Source: Gammaproteobacteria bacterium
GTDB taxonomy: Bacteria > Pseudomonadota > Gammaproteobacteria > Coxiellales > Coxiellaceae
Direction: 5' to 3'
NCBI GenBank assembly: GCA_021774015.1
Contig: JAJFJO010000318.1
Location: 1 to 6,321, forward strand
DNA length: 6,321 nucleotides
Position 1 is the stretch's first letter, and every line of letters begins with the position of its first letter. The translations under genes and the position numbers were made by a program. The notes beneath the pieces are model-generated. The model had not been told where the DNA came from. It saw nothing but the letters and a program-made list of their open reading frames with translations, and made no database searches. This document shows, in pieces, positions 6,274 through 6,321 of the stretch.

Positions 6274-6303
6274 AAAAAAAGCCGCAGTTATTGCGGCTTT
6301 TTT
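6274..6303 (-). terminator. Strong intrinsic terminator (possible attenuator) upstream of pheS
   Basis: GCCGCA (6281-6286) pairs with TGCGGC (6292-6297) around a five-base loop. Flanking A and T runs (6274-6280 and 6298-6303) extend the stem and give a U tract in either direction. On the minus strand it ends 37 bases before the pheS ATG. It may end the upstream operon (commonly infC-rpmI-rplT), or be the attenuator that in E. coli controls pheST through a Phe-rich leader peptide. The leader region is outside the window, so I cannot choose. I see no good sigma-70 promoter between it and pheS, so expression probably depends on read-through. Confidence 0.85.
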
Positions 6304-6305
6304 AA

Positions 6306-6321
6306 TTATTCGCCTGGCGCT
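6306..6321 (-). CDS. Possible 3' end of an upstream gene (partial, possibly rplT)
   Basis: Entering from the right edge on the minus strand, one frame reads Ala-Pro-Gly-Glu and then TAA (6308-6306), directly ahead of the terminator. Ribosomal protein L20 (rplT) is the usual neighbour upstream of pheS, so this may be its end. Four residues cannot identify it, and they are not the Phe-rich run expected of a pheST leader peptide. Confidence 0.25.

Overview
The window looks like an ordinary chromosomal segment of a gammaproteobacterium. PheS, PheT, IHF-alpha and KdsB all read as gammaproteobacterial proteins. The gene string pheS-pheT-ihfA-merR-type regulator-tRNA-Pro is the arrangement I know from Pseudomonas and related marine lineages. 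Base composition is mid-range (63 of 120 bases are G+C in a hand-counted piece of kdsB, 1441-1560). I cannot name a genus from the sequence alone.

Layout, following the dominant minus strand from the right-hand end. A strong intrinsic terminator (6274-6303) precedes a tightly packed operon: pheS (5220-6236), pheT (2819-5209), ihfA (2495-2815) and a small MerR-family regulator (2158-2535). Gaps are 10 and 3 bases, followed by a 41-base overlap. Close behind lies tRNA-Pro(GGG) (2045-2121), with its own well-formed promoter reaching into the end of the merR gene. After a 144-base spacer come a 58-codon YcaR/Trm112-like zinc-ribbon gene (1724-1900) and kdsB (971-1720), also 3 bases apart and closed by a terminator (942-965). 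Next is a separate AT-rich gene for a small secreted protein of unknown function (454-855) with its own extended -10 promoter. At the left edge, on the plus strand, is the 3' end of a Lys/Pro/Glu/Ala-rich repetitive protein (ending at 392). It converges on the minus-strand genes across a shared hairpin terminator (398-428).

Functionally, pheS and pheT make the two subunits of phenylalanyl-tRNA synthetase. ihfA makes one half of the nucleoid protein IHF. The MerR-like protein is an uncharacterised DNA-binding regulator. kdsB activates Kdo for lipopolysaccharide inner-core synthesis, and the YcaR-like protein is its usual neighbour.

I found no sign of a new defence system, mobile element, CRISPR array or biosynthetic cluster. 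The parts least explained by known families are the AT-rich secreted protein next to kdsB and the 45-base tandem repeat in the left-edge gene. The left-edge gene may be the RNase E tail, by synteny only.
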